DNA of 64,000 nucleotides from Sulfuricella sp. (lineage in GTDB: Bacteria; Pseudomonadota; Gammaproteobacteria; Burkholderiales; Sulfuricellaceae): positions 558,001-622,000 of the forward strand of contig JBAZID010000001.1 of the NCBI GenBank assembly GCA_041651995.1, written 5' to 3'. Below the pieces are notes generated by a model, which was not told the DNA's origin, made no database searches, and worked only from the letters and a program-made list of their open reading frames with translations. This document shows positions 33,213-41,420 of the stretch, piece by piece. Position 1 is the stretch's first letter, and each line of letters starts with the position of its first letter. The position numbers were made by a program, and so were the translations under genes.

Positions 33213-34337
33213 TCATCTCGCCCCTCGGCCTCTCAACAATGCCGCAATCTCCTGCCGCCCAGCGCTGTCTGCTACTGCAAGCGGCGTTTTGCCCGGTTCG
33301 CCGGCATTGATGTCCACGCCAGTGCCGGCCACGAACAGTTCGACCGCCAAGGTGTCGCCGCGCTGGATAGCTGCAACGAACTGCTCCTGGCTGAAATACT
33401 GAAGCCCCATCGCCGTCAGTTCCTTGCGTGCATCCGTAGGCGTCAATCCTCGAACGCCGCTCTGCCCGCCAATTACGGGCTGGTCGGCAATACCCATCTG
33501 CCTGCGGGCGGCTTCCGATTGCCTCATCATAACTTCGCGCAGTTGGACCAGTTCCGGCGGCAAATTCTGTTGGGCGCCACCGATTCCGGCAGTCACAGGT
33601 GCACCCCTTGATGGCGTCGAATTTCCAGAAATGGGCTGTTGCTGCAAAGCAGGAGACGGCGTAGCCGCAATCGGGGGCGGAGACAGATCATCCTGCATAA
33701 CGACTCGGCCTTCCATCGCCTTGGGATGCAGTTGCACGAGCTTGGCTTCGTACCCGTTCCTCTTGAGGTTACCCTCTATCCTGTCAAGTATCTTGTTGAT
33801 GAAGTTACTGCTATTCCCATTTCCAAGTCCGACCGCACCAGCCATCGTCCGCCCGAGCATGGCGGCAAGGACGTTCGGGTTAGGGTTTCCGACACCGGAC
33901 TGCATGCCGAAGATCGCAAAGTAATTGAGCCGGTAGCCATTAGCATAAGGAAACAGGCAAGCGCGGTGATAGGTGGTTTCACCGTACTTCGCCATCGATG
34001 AATCGACGCCCTCGATGGAAAATATTTCGCCAGCGCAATCCGGCTTTGGTCCGCCGCTCTGACTCTGTCCCATAGTCATCTGTGCAGGGTATGCCGGATA
34101 AGAAGAAGGTGGGATGCCCTGCTGCGCACGGGCGTTGCGGGCATACAGCTTGATAGCGTCCAGAACCGCCGTCTCGATGGCCTCGACATTGAGATTCGAT
34201 CCACGCAGATCATAGACCGCATAGACGGTCTTTTCGCGGTAGGTAGATCCCGATATTTCGGTGATAAAGTTTTGCGCGAGGACCGGTAGCGCTGCGAAAG
34301 ACAATGCTAGCGCCAGCGCGAAGCGTTGCTGTTTCAT
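33213..34337 (-). CDS. Exported protein with C-terminal ankyrin-like repeat
   Basis: A 374-residue protein with a signal peptide (MKQQRFALALALSFAALPVLA) and a mature domain that is not recognised (TVYAVYDLRGSNLNVEAIETAVLDAIKLYARN). A proline/serine/glutamine-rich linker runs from about 225 to 265, and the C-terminus (FVAAIQRGDTLAVELFVAGTGVDINAGEPGKTPL) reads as one or two ankyrin repeats. It is likely periplasmic and could mediate protein binding. It faces the XRE regulator gene head to head. Confidence 0.7.
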   Translation of the reverse strand: MKQQRFALALALSFAALPVLAQNFITEISGSTYREKTVYAVYDLRGSNLNVEAIETAVLDAIKLYARNARAQQGIPPSSYPAYPAQMTMGQSQSGGPKPDCAGEIFSIEGVDSSMAKYGETTYHRACLFPYANGYRLNYFAIFGMQSGVGNPNPNVLAAMLGRTMAGAVGLGNGNSSNFINKILDRIEGNLKRNGYEAKLVQLHPKAMEGRVVMQDDLSPPPIAATPSPALQQQPISGNSTPSRGAPVTAGIGGAQQNLPPELVQLREVMMRQSEAARRQMGIADQPVIGGQSGVRGLTPTDARKELTAMGLQYFSQEQFVAAIQRGDTLAVELFVAGTGVDINAGEPGKTPLAVADSAGRQEIAALLRGRGAR

Positions 34338-34476
34338 GATTCTCCCAGAGTAATTTATATGTGCCTCTCCAGTGCCTGCGAGATGACGAAAGAATATTCA
34401 AATGGGATTGCCATTATACAAAAACATAGAGATTTATAAACAGTAGAGTCATGAGCTGTAGATACAAATACCGTAG

Positions 34477-34507
34477 AGAGTCACTCTTCTCCGTACTATG
34501 GGTACGG
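34477..34507 (+). promoter_or_regulatory. Palindromes at the start of the XRE regulator gene
   Basis: AGAGTCACTCT (34477-34487) is a perfect palindrome. CCGTAC and GTACGG (34491-34507) form a second one centred on the ATG. Such sites suggest autoregulation by the encoded HTH protein, possibly on a leaderless or short-leader message since no Shine-Dalgarno is visible. Confidence 0.5.
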
Positions 34508-34785
34508 AAAATCAGACAAGCAAAGATGCTCGCCGACGCATCGCCGAAAATATTCGCCGGTTGAGAATGGAACGTGGTCTAAGCCAGGAGGGAATGGCGG
34601 AGCTTGCGGACTTTCACCGAACGTATGTATCGCAACTCGAACGCTGCGTCACAAACATTTCCATTGACGGACTGGAGCGACTTGCCATGGCGTTGGGCGT
34701 GGATATCTCAATTCTTCTGGAAGACAGCAGCACTCCGTCTCGTGCAGGTCAGCCGAAGGAAGCGAGTGAACGGAAGCAATCGTAA
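34498..34785 (+). CDS. Small XRE-family transcriptional regulator
   Basis: A 95-residue protein with one XRE helix-turn-helix (about residues 14-70): IRRLRMERGLSQEGMAELADFHRTYVSQLERC, then ISIDGLERLAMALGVDISILL. Size and sequence resemble controller (C) proteins and island repressors. It lies at the right end of the island, 300 bp from the junction. Palindromes overlap its start. It could regulate its own gene, the divergent exported protein, or the distant restriction operon. Confidence 0.88.
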   Translation: MGTENQTSKDARRRIAENIRRLRMERGLSQEGMAELADFHRTYVSQLERCVTNISIDGLERLAMALGVDISILLEDSSTPSRAGQPKEASERKQS

Positions 34786-35090
34786 ACTTTCCCCCCCGGA
34801 ATTTAACTTCTCTCGGCAATCGGTATGGGTCACTCGCAAAAGTGACGCGCAGGGTATTGACGACGATTTCCGAGCAAGCTGAAGTCAACCAGATTTGGTG
34901 TAATGAAAAAGCATGGCATGGTGTTTTTCCACTCAACGAAGTGCCATCATTTCAACAAAAATGAATGGGAAAACTTCTCCGCATCTTAATTACAACGCAA
35001 GGCTGAATAGGCATTCCATGTACTTTATTTGAGGACTATTGCGGAGAAAGAATTACATATCTGTTTGTTTTTGTTATTAAACTCGCAGAA
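34786..35090. other. Non-coding right end of the island
   Basis: No gene is supported. A GTCACT/AGTGAC inverted repeat lies at 34829-34846. The stretch is AT-rich and contains TTGCGGAG (near 35039), which resembles CCGCAA/TTGCGG motifs at the left end (6585-6612). These could be arm-type integrase sites. Confidence 0.4.
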
Positions 35091-35097
35091 CTTGAAA
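35091..35097 (+). other. Right attachment core (attR) of the island
   Basis: CTTGAAA, preceded by island sequence (ACTCGCAGAA) and followed by host tRNA (ACCGGCGAAG). It is the counterpart of 6524-6530. Confidence 0.75.
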
Positions 35098-35148
35098 ACC
35101 GGCGAAGTCGTAAGGCTTCCGTGAGTTCGAATCTCACACCTTCCGCCA
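35091..35148 (+). pseudogene. 3' half of the split tRNA-Ser(UGA)
   Basis: The fragment begins at CTTGAAAACCGG in the anticodon loop and contains the variable arm (GAAGTCG...GGCTTC), the T-arm GTGAGTTCGAATCTCAC and the 3' acceptor ACCTTCC-G-CCA. It completes the 5' half at 6492-6530. Without a D-arm and 5' acceptor it cannot work alone. Confidence 0.9.
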
Positions 35149-35234
35149 CTCAACGGCTCTCGCCGAATTTAAGCCATACATGCTGCTTTCAGCCAGTATG
35201 GCGATACATCCCGGCCATTTCCAATGTTCACGAC

Positions 35235-35269
35235 AAAAAAATGCCCTGCGCTTGGCAGGGCATTTTTTT
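35235..35269. terminator. Bidirectional terminator between tRNA-Ser remnant and tRNA-Phe
   Basis: A-run, TGCCCTGC, five-base loop, GCAGGGCA and T-run form a perfect hairpin flanked by seven A and seven T bases. It can end transcripts from both strands. Confidence 0.85.
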
Positions 35270-35275
35270 AAATCC

Positions 35276-35351
35276 TGGTGGCCAAGGGCGGAATCGAACC
35301 ACCGACACAAGGATTTTCAATCCTCTGCTCTACCGACTGAGCTACTTGGCC
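35276..35351 (-). tRNA. tRNA-Phe (anticodon GAA)
   Basis: The minus strand reads GGCCAAGTAGCTCAGTCGG, an anticodon arm GGATTGAAAATCC with anticodon GAA, T-loop GGTTCGATTCC and acceptor CTTGGCC-A-CCA. All four stems pair and the CCA end is encoded. It is followed on its strand by the terminator at 35235-35269. Confidence 0.97.
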
Positions 35352-35681
35352 ATCGCCTAGTGACCTCAAAAGCACGAGGCCACGCGAAGGCCGTAATTTA
35401 ATCTCAAAACAACATGGCAAGTCAAGTTTAATCGCCACGCCATTCTACACCTGAAGATTTTATTCGCTCCGCCATGCGGGATATCTGTCATTCTGAAGAA
35501 GCACAGATTTAAGGTACAATTGAAGGATCGTTGCGGATGGTCTCGAAGACTTCCATATTATCCAGACTCCGCAGCACTCCAACCCCATGGAACATGTGAT
35601 TCAGGTAAGCAATTTGTTTCAAATCGCAATCAGGTTAAAATAACCTACTACATCATTCAACTTTTACCCATAAATCAGGTG

Positions 35682-36878
35682 ATGAATACCGCCCCGTTCC
35701 CACCCTCCAATCTGGAACCCGCAATTGGAAGTTACAAGATTCCAGCCTTGCGAGTGCTATCCGAGATCGCCACCAGCCTTTCTACAGAAAATAATCTTGA
35801 AGGATTACTTGAGCGATTTCTTGGCACCATGGTTAAACTCGCTGGCGCGGATGCCGGTGCCGTCCGGATATTGACAGCAGATGGCTCACATTTGCGCCTG
35901 GTAGGCTCAATCGGATTACCCGCAGAATTGGTGGAGCATGAACAGTTTGTCGAACTGGAATGCGGCTTGTGCGGGGAGGCCACACGGAAGCGGTCTCACC
36001 GTCATAGCGCCAATGTACACTTCTGCTCCGAGCGAACCTCTCACAGTTATTTCGGCTCACGCTGCAAACATATCATTGCAGTTCCATTACGTCACCAGGG
36101 GAAAGTTCTTGGCGTCTATAACCTATTCATGGCCAGCGATACTCCAGTGCCGGAAGACGTTGCATTACTATTCGATTCGATCAGCGAGCATCTGGGCATG
36201 GCGCTGGAAAATGCCCGTCTTACCCGCGAGAATATGCGTATTACCCTGATGAATGAACGTCAGATGCTGGCGAATGAATTGCATGATTCGCTCGCCCAAA
36301 CACTGGCTTACATGAAAATGAGACTTGCCCTGCTGCAAGACTCCATGGCCCAGTCGGACTCTGAAAGTTCCGCCAAATATCTGGATGATGTCAGTGAGGC
36401 CGTGGATACTGCTTATTCCGGGTTACGCGAATTACTCACCCATTTTCGCAATCGCATGGATCCGCGAGGTTTACTGCATGCATTGCAGGATATGGTAAAT
36501 GGCTTCTTCAAGAAAACCGGGATTTTTATCAATTTTTCCAACATGACGCCCGATCTCAACCTCTCGCCAGACCAAGAGGTTCAAGTTTTTCATATTGTTC
36601 AGGAAGCGCTTGCAAATATTCAAAAGCATTCACAGGCACAGGACGTCAGTCTTACGCTTGGGCTTGACGGCAACAATCAGTATTGGGTCTGCATCGAAGA
36701 TGACGGGATTGGCGTCTCGAACAAAAGGGATCCAGACAAGGACATGCATTTTGGCATGAGCATCATGCGCGAGCGTGCACAGCGCTTGAGAGGCAACGTA
36801 ACCGTCGAGAAACTTCAGGATCGGGGCACTCGAGTATTGCTAACCTTTCCAGCCATCAGGAAGGAAAGCCCGCAATGA
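35682..36878 (+). CDS. Cytoplasmic NarX-like GAF sensor histidine kinase
   Basis: A 398-residue kinase without membrane segments. A GAF domain (about 25-180) contains four cysteines, C94 and C97 (ECGLCGEA), C115 (HFCSERT) and C128 (SRCKH), placed like the cysteine cluster in the central module of NarX/NarQ. The HisKA_3 dimer domain has NERQMLANELHDSLAQ with the phosphorylated H201. A HATPase domain follows (IVQEALANIQKHS, EDDGIG, HFGMSIMRERA). The frame extends to 35520, but MNTAPFPP fits the domain layout best. It overlaps the response regulator gene by 4 bp. Confidence 0.85.
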   Translation: MNTAPFPPSNLEPAIGSYKIPALRVLSEIATSLSTENNLEGLLERFLGTMVKLAGADAGAVRILTADGSHLRLVGSIGLPAELVEHEQFVELECGLCGEATRKRSHRHSANVHFCSERTSHSYFGSRCKHIIAVPLRHQGKVLGVYNLFMASDTPVPEDVALLFDSISEHLGMALENARLTRENMRITLMNERQMLANELHDSLAQTLAYMKMRLALLQDSMAQSDSESSAKYLDDVSEAVDTAYSGLRELLTHFRNRMDPRGLLHALQDMVNGFFKKTGIFINFSNMTPDLNLSPDQEVQVFHIVQEALANIQKHSQAQDVSLTLGLDGNNQYWVCIEDDGIGVSNKRDPDKDMHFGMSIMRERAQRLRGNVTVEKLQDRGTRVLLTFPAIRKESPQ

Positions 36879-37543
36879 CGCTGCGCGTGCTTCTGGTAGA
36901 TGACCACACCTTATTCCGGAAGGGGCTTGCCGAACTTCTGGAGCGCAACGAACTGATCAGCGTAGCGGGTGTTGCGGGAAGCGCCGTGGATGCCCGCAAG
37001 TTACTTATGGAACTCAAGCCGGATGTCATGGTTACGGATCTTCACATGCAACCTGAAGATGGGTTAAGTCTTCTGCGTCAGCTTCAGCAGGATGGCAATA
37101 CTATCCCCACCCTTGTTTTGACAGTCAGTAACGCCGAGGACGATCTTGCCAACGCATTGCGCGCCGGCGCACGGGGGTATCTTCTCAAGGACATGGAACC
37201 GGATGATGTTGTAGATGCCATAGTTAGAGCCGCAAGGGGAGAGACCGTAGTTGCGCCATCCATGACAATGAAGCTGGTAGGCCTGTTGCAGAATAACCAG
37301 CCCGCCACCCAGCCCTCATCCCTGCTCGATCTACTGACCCAGCGCGAACGCGAGATTCTCTCTCACCTTGCCCTGGGCGAAAGCAACAAAGTCATTGCCC
37401 GGCAATTGGACATCAGCCACGATACGGTAAAACTTCACGTTCGCCACATTCTTTCCAAGCTCAACTTGACTTCGCGAGTCGAAGCAGCAATCTTTGCGGT
37501 TGAACACAAACTTTCCAACGCGCCACTTATTTCTGCAAATTAG
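36875..37543 (+). CDS. NarL/FixJ-family response regulator
   Basis: A 222-residue regulator: receiver domain with DD at 9-10, phosphoacceptor D55 (VMVTDLHM) and K at LLKDME; then a LuxR-type HTH (about 150-215: LTQREREILSHLALGESNKVIARQLDISHDTVKLHVRHILSKL). It is the partner of the kinase upstream, joined by an ATGA overlap. NarL-type regulators typically control nitrate or nitrite respiration. The next gene, cysG, makes siroheme for nitrite/sulfite reductases, which supports a link to nitrogen or sulfur oxyanions. Confidence 0.92.
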   Translation: MTLRVLLVDDHTLFRKGLAELLERNELISVAGVAGSAVDARKLLMELKPDVMVTDLHMQPEDGLSLLRQLQQDGNTIPTLVLTVSNAEDDLANALRAGARGYLLKDMEPDDVVDAIVRAARGETVVAPSMTMKLVGLLQNNQPATQPSSLLDLLTQREREILSHLALGESNKVIARQLDISHDTVKLHVRHILSKLNLTSRVEAAIFAVEHKLSNAPLISAN

Positions 37544-37578
37544 GCGGCCGCTTTTACCGATTTTTTAACGGATTTTTT

Positions 37579-39006
37579 ATGGAATTTCTACCTGTTTTTT
37601 TAGACATCAAAGGCAAAACCTGCGCCGTCATAGGCGGAGGTGACGTGGCTGCCCGTAAGGTTTCAATGCTGTTAAATGCTGGGGGGAAGGTTACAGTAGT
37701 AGCCCCTGAACTGTGCCCCACCCTGAAGCGGCAGTCCGAAAGCGGTGAGATTCATTACGTCCAGTCACGTTTCGCTCCTGCGCATCTGCAAGAAGCCATT
37801 GTAGTGATTGCGGCTACCGATGACAGAGAAGTCAACAAGCAGGTTTCAGAAGTTGCCAAGGCCCATCGCCTGCCAGTCAATGTCGTAGATGACCCGGATT
37901 ACTGCTCTTTCATCATGCCGTCTGTCATTGACCGTTCACCAGTAATAGTTGCCGTTTCTACCGGCGGCTCCTCTCCTGTACTGGCGCGCTTGCTTCGTGC
38001 CCGCCTTGAAACACTGATTCCAGGAACCTATGGCCGCCTCGCTACGCTGGCAGAGAAATTCCGCGGGAAAGTTAAAGAGCACTTCACGGAACCCAGCCAA
38101 AGAAGGATATTCTGGGAAAATATTTTTCAAGGACCCATTGCGGAAATGGTTTTTGCTGGCCGCGAGGAACAAGCCAGCGCCGCACTGTCAAAAGCAGTCG
38201 AGTCCAGCTCAAGTGACACACAACCACAGGGAGAGGTCTATCTTGTTGGCGGTGGCCCCGGCAATCCTGATCTACTGACATTCCGCGCCTTGCGCCTGAT
38301 GCAGCAGGCTGATGTTGTCGTTTATGACAACCTGGTCACGCCTCCGGTGCTGGAAATGACTCGTCGCGATGCCGATCGCATATTCGTAGGAAAGCAGCGA
38401 GCCAACCACGCCATGCGGCAGGAAGAAATAAATGAATTGCTGGTCAAACTGGCCAAGGAAGGCAAGCGAGTACTCCGTCTTAAGGGAGGCGACCCCTTCA
38501 TCTTTGGACGAGGCGGCGAGGAAATCGAAACCCTGACTGCGAATCACATCCCGTTTCAGGTGGTGCCAGGCATCACGGCTGCATCAGGCGTTTCTTCTTA
38601 TGCCGGCATACCTCTAACTCATCGTAATTATGCTCAGGCATGTGTATTCGTGACCGGACATCTCAAGGATGGGACCATGAATCTGGACTGGGAAATGCTG
38701 GCCAGACCGAATCAGACTGTTGTGATATACATGGGATTACTTGGACTCCCGGTTCTATGCAAGCAACTGGTTGCGCATGGACTCTCCCCTGACACTCCCG
38801 CAGCCATAGTTCAGCAAGGAACCACGCCGAGCCAGAAAGTTGTTACGGGTACTCTGAATTCACTTCCTCAGTTGGCCACAGATGCACAACTCAAGCCGCC
38901 AACCCTGATTATTGTGGGCAAGGTGGTCGGCTTGCAAAGCAAGCTGGCATGGTTCTCGCCGGACCAAGAGGCCGAGGGCAATTTTGCGTTAACGCGCAAC
39001 AGCTAG
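37579..39006 (+). CDS. cysG: Siroheme synthase CysG (multifunctional)
   Basis: A 475-residue fusion. The N-terminal precorrin-2 dehydrogenase/ferrochelatase part (1 to about 205) has the NAD loop AVIGGGDVAARKV and VVDDPDYCSFIMPS. The C-terminal uroporphyrinogen III methyltransferase part has VYLVGGGPGNPDLLTFRAL, YDNLV and LRLKGGDPFIFGRGGEE, then VPGITAASG. It turns uroporphyrinogen III into siroheme, the cofactor of assimilatory nitrite and sulfite reductases. It follows the two-component genes by 35 bp and is ended by a strong terminator. Confidence 0.96.
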   Translation: MEFLPVFLDIKGKTCAVIGGGDVAARKVSMLLNAGGKVTVVAPELCPTLKRQSESGEIHYVQSRFAPAHLQEAIVVIAATDDREVNKQVSEVAKAHRLPVNVVDDPDYCSFIMPSVIDRSPVIVAVSTGGSSPVLARLLRARLETLIPGTYGRLATLAEKFRGKVKEHFTEPSQRRIFWENIFQGPIAEMVFAGREEQASAALSKAVESSSSDTQPQGEVYLVGGGPGNPDLLTFRALRLMQQADVVVYDNLVTPPVLEMTRRDADRIFVGKQRANHAMRQEEINELLVKLAKEGKRVLRLKGGDPFIFGRGGEEIETLTANHIPFQVVPGITAASGVSSYAGIPLTHRNYAQACVFVTGHLKDGTMNLDWEMLARPNQTVVIYMGLLGLPVLCKQLVAHGLSPDTPAAIVQQGTTPSQKVVTGTLNSLPQLATDAQLKPPTLIIVGKVVGLQSKLAWFSPDQEAEGNFALTRNS

Positions 39007-39036
39007 CTATAAATTCCCATATTTTGTTGAACATAA

Positions 39037-39066
39037 AAAAACCCTCGCTGTTTTGCGAGGGTTTTT
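39037..39066 (+). terminator. Rho-independent terminator after cysG
   Basis: AAAAACCCTCGC, a short T-rich loop and GCGAGGGTTTTT. It can act on both strands, so it also ends the pilQ message. Confidence 0.88.
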
Positions 39067-39087
39067 ACTTGAGACCTCCCTAAACCC

Positions 39088-41412
39088 TTACTGAATATTA
39101 AGGCTTTCTTTCATTATGCGAGGCGTGATGAAGATCATGAGCTCTCGCTTGTCTTCGCTTTTTGTTGTATGCCGGAACAAGTTTCCAACGACAGGAAGGT
39201 CGCCAAACAGTGGCACTTTCTGTACGTCATTCTGGGTAGCCTGTGTAAATATGCCACCCAGCACAGCCGTTTCGCCGTTATTTACCAGAACTTGCGTCTT
39301 CACCCTGCTAATGTTGACCGCCCTGTTGTTCCCATCAGGTGTATATTCTCCCGGGGTGTCCTTGGTGACCTCCACATCCAGCAGGATGGAATCATTGTTC
39401 AGCACTTGCGGGTTCACCAGCAAGCACAGCAACACATCCTTGAATGTCGTGGTGGCCGGACTGTTTGCCGACCCCGGGGTTACCACTGGTATCTGAACGC
39501 CCTGTACGATTGCCGCAGGCCGCTGGTTGGAGGTCATGACCCGAGGGTTGGAAATTACGTTTCCACGGCCATCCGCTTCCAGAGCGGACAACTCCAGGCT
39601 GATCAGGTTACCCGTACCCAGATTCATCAGGGTAAATGCAAGTGCACCAGCCGGGTTTGAAACACCCAGGTTGACGTTCGAATTGCCTGTACCACCAAGA
39701 ATTGATGAAGGCGTATAAGTCTCCGTAACTGCGCCCGTCGAGCTAACAGCACCGGTTATTGATCCGCTTACCCAGCTTGATGGATAGTTATTTGCAATAA
39801 TCGTGGAATTACTAAGATTCTGCGACATCCCAACTCGATAGTCTCCAACTGTTTTGCCCAACTGACCACCGAGGCGAACACCCAGTTGCTTGCCGAAAGT
39901 ATCATTGGCCAGCACCACGCGCGCTTCAATCATGACTTGCTTGGCCGGCACGTCGATCACGGTCATCAAGCGGCGAATTTCCTCGTGCTTGCCGGGAATA
40001 TCATTAACAATCAGCATGTTGGTCTTCAAATCAAACGAGGCGCTTCCCCGTTTCGATAATATTCTTTGGGCGCCGCTGGAACCACCACCACCGCTACCAC
40101 CTCCACCTCCGGCACTCGGAGTTACGCTTTTCAGCCCCGTTGCTGCAGGAGCGCAAGTCGCATCTCCAGCGCTATCCATCAGAGTGCTGCTTTCTCCATT
40201 AAGCATTTGCTTGGCTCGGTCCGCCCTTAAATAGTTAAGCGCGTAATACTCCGTTTGAAGAGGTTCAAGCTCCGTTATTTGCAGTTTTGCTTCCAGTTCA
40301 GCTTTTTCCTTGACCGCCAGTTCGTCACGCGGCGCTATCCAGACAACATTGCCGTTTTTGCGCTTGTCGAGACCCTTGGCGTTAAGAATGATGTCCAAAG
40401 CCTGATCCCATGGAACATCTTTCAGACGTAATGTCAGGGAACCAGAAACTGAATCGCTGGTGATAATATTCAGATTGGTAAAATCCGCGATGACTTGCAG
40501 TACCGTACGCACTTCCACGTTCTGGAAATTCAGCGAGAGTTTTTCCCCTCCGTAGCCTTGCTTGCTTCCAGGAACCATTTTATTTGGATCTTCGACAATT
40601 TTTTTAACATCCACAATAAACTGCCTGTCTGCCTGATACGCGGAATATTCCCATTGGCCTTGTGGCTCAATTACCATCCGCACATTCTTGCCCTGGCTCG
40701 AGGTGGACAACATGCGAACTGGGGTTCCAAAATCAGCAACATCCAGTTTGCGTTCTTGGCTTTTTGGTACAGCGGAATCCAGGAAATCAACAATCAGACT
40801 ATTCCCTTGCTTGCGAATATCTATTCCAGTCGTCGAATCTGAAAGGCCAACTACAACGCGACCTTCACCATTATTCCCACGGCGGAAATCAATCTCATTG
40901 ACAGTGTGTTTTTGCACACCCACACCCGCACCCGCCTCAGCAAAACGAGTTGTTTCATTGGTTGTTGATACCGAGGTTGCAGTTCCATGCAGCGAGACGA
41001 TCAGAGAATTACCATCCATGCGAGTTTCATAACCTACTGGCTTTGCCAGATTCAGGACCAAGCGTGTCCGATTGCCGGCTTGAACAATATTCATGGTGCG
41101 AAGCGTACCTTCGCCCACTTCTATAGAGTTTTTGCCCAAAGCATTGGTTGTTCCGGGAAAATCGAGTGCGATACGCGGAGGGTTGTTAGTTGTGAAACCC
41201 GCCGGAGGAGAAGACAAAGGCTGCTTTAGAGTTACCTTGACTTCAACCTTGCCACCCTGCAATGCCGAGTAGGAAATATCTTTAATGTTATTTTGCGCAT
41301 TTGTCGCCTCTCTTGCCTCATTGTCGGCACCAGCAACCATAGCCGTGACTGAGAAAAGTACAGCGCAGGCCATACGGATCATGGGTTTAATCATTAATTT
41401 CGCTGTCGTCAT
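39088..41412 (-). CDS. pilQ: Type IV pilus secretin PilQ
   Basis: A 774-residue outer-membrane secretin through which the pilus exits. After a signal peptide (MIRMACAVLFSVTAMVAGA) come two AMIN domains that bind peptidoglycan (about 45-280), a secretin N0/STN domain (KLSLNFQNVEVRTVLQVIADFTNLNI), an N1-type domain and the C-terminal secretin barrel (VPLFGDLPVVGNLFRHT). A glycine/serine-rich linker (GGGGGSGGGGSSG) precedes ILSKRGSASFDLKTNML. The frame is open to 41487, but MTTAKLMIK at 41412 gives a proper signal sequence and has GAGG upstream. It is the last gene of pilMNOPQ. Confidence 0.95.
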   Translation of the reverse strand: MTTAKLMIKPMIRMACAVLFSVTAMVAGADNEAREATNAQNNIKDISYSALQGGKVEVKVTLKQPLSSPPAGFTTNNPPRIALDFPGTTNALGKNSIEVGEGTLRTMNIVQAGNRTRLVLNLAKPVGYETRMDGNSLIVSLHGTATSVSTTNETTRFAEAGAGVGVQKHTVNEIDFRRGNNGEGRVVVGLSDSTTGIDIRKQGNSLIVDFLDSAVPKSQERKLDVADFGTPVRMLSTSSQGKNVRMVIEPQGQWEYSAYQADRQFIVDVKKIVEDPNKMVPGSKQGYGGEKLSLNFQNVEVRTVLQVIADFTNLNIITSDSVSGSLTLRLKDVPWDQALDIILNAKGLDKRKNGNVVWIAPRDELAVKEKAELEAKLQITELEPLQTEYYALNYLRADRAKQMLNGESSTLMDSAGDATCAPAATGLKSVTPSAGGGGGSGGGGSSGAQRILSKRGSASFDLKTNMLIVNDIPGKHEEIRRLMTVIDVPAKQVMIEARVVLANDTFGKQLGVRLGGQLGKTVGDYRVGMSQNLSNSTIIANNYPSSWVSGSITGAVSSTGAVTETYTPSSILGGTGNSNVNLGVSNPAGALAFTLMNLGTGNLISLELSALEADGRGNVISNPRVMTSNQRPAAIVQGVQIPVVTPGSANSPATTTFKDVLLCLLVNPQVLNNDSILLDVEVTKDTPGEYTPDGNNRAVNISRVKTQVLVNNGETAVLGGIFTQATQNDVQKVPLFGDLPVVGNLFRHTTKSEDKRELMIFITPRIMKESLNIQ

Positions 41413-41420
41413 GGCGCCCT

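Larger units (their letters stand above)
6524..35097. mobile_element. Genomic island integrated in tRNA-Ser(UGA)
   Basis: About 28.6 kb lie between the two halves of a tRNA-Ser gene, bounded by the direct repeat CTTGAAA. A tyrosine integrase with DUF4224 neighbour sits at the left end, as expected for an integrative element. The cargo is a type I restriction-modification operon with Gabija-like, toxin-antitoxin and HEPN genes, plus serine recombinases, ParB-like proteins and an IS. No relaxase, type IV secretion, capsid or terminase gene is recognised, so the element is either mobilised by others or defective. It may be composite, since several recombinase modules are present. Confidence 0.85.

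Noticed and set aside
6524..35097. Prophage
   Set aside because: Only an integrase, a DUF4224 protein and regulators are phage-like; no capsid, portal, terminase or lysis genes are found.
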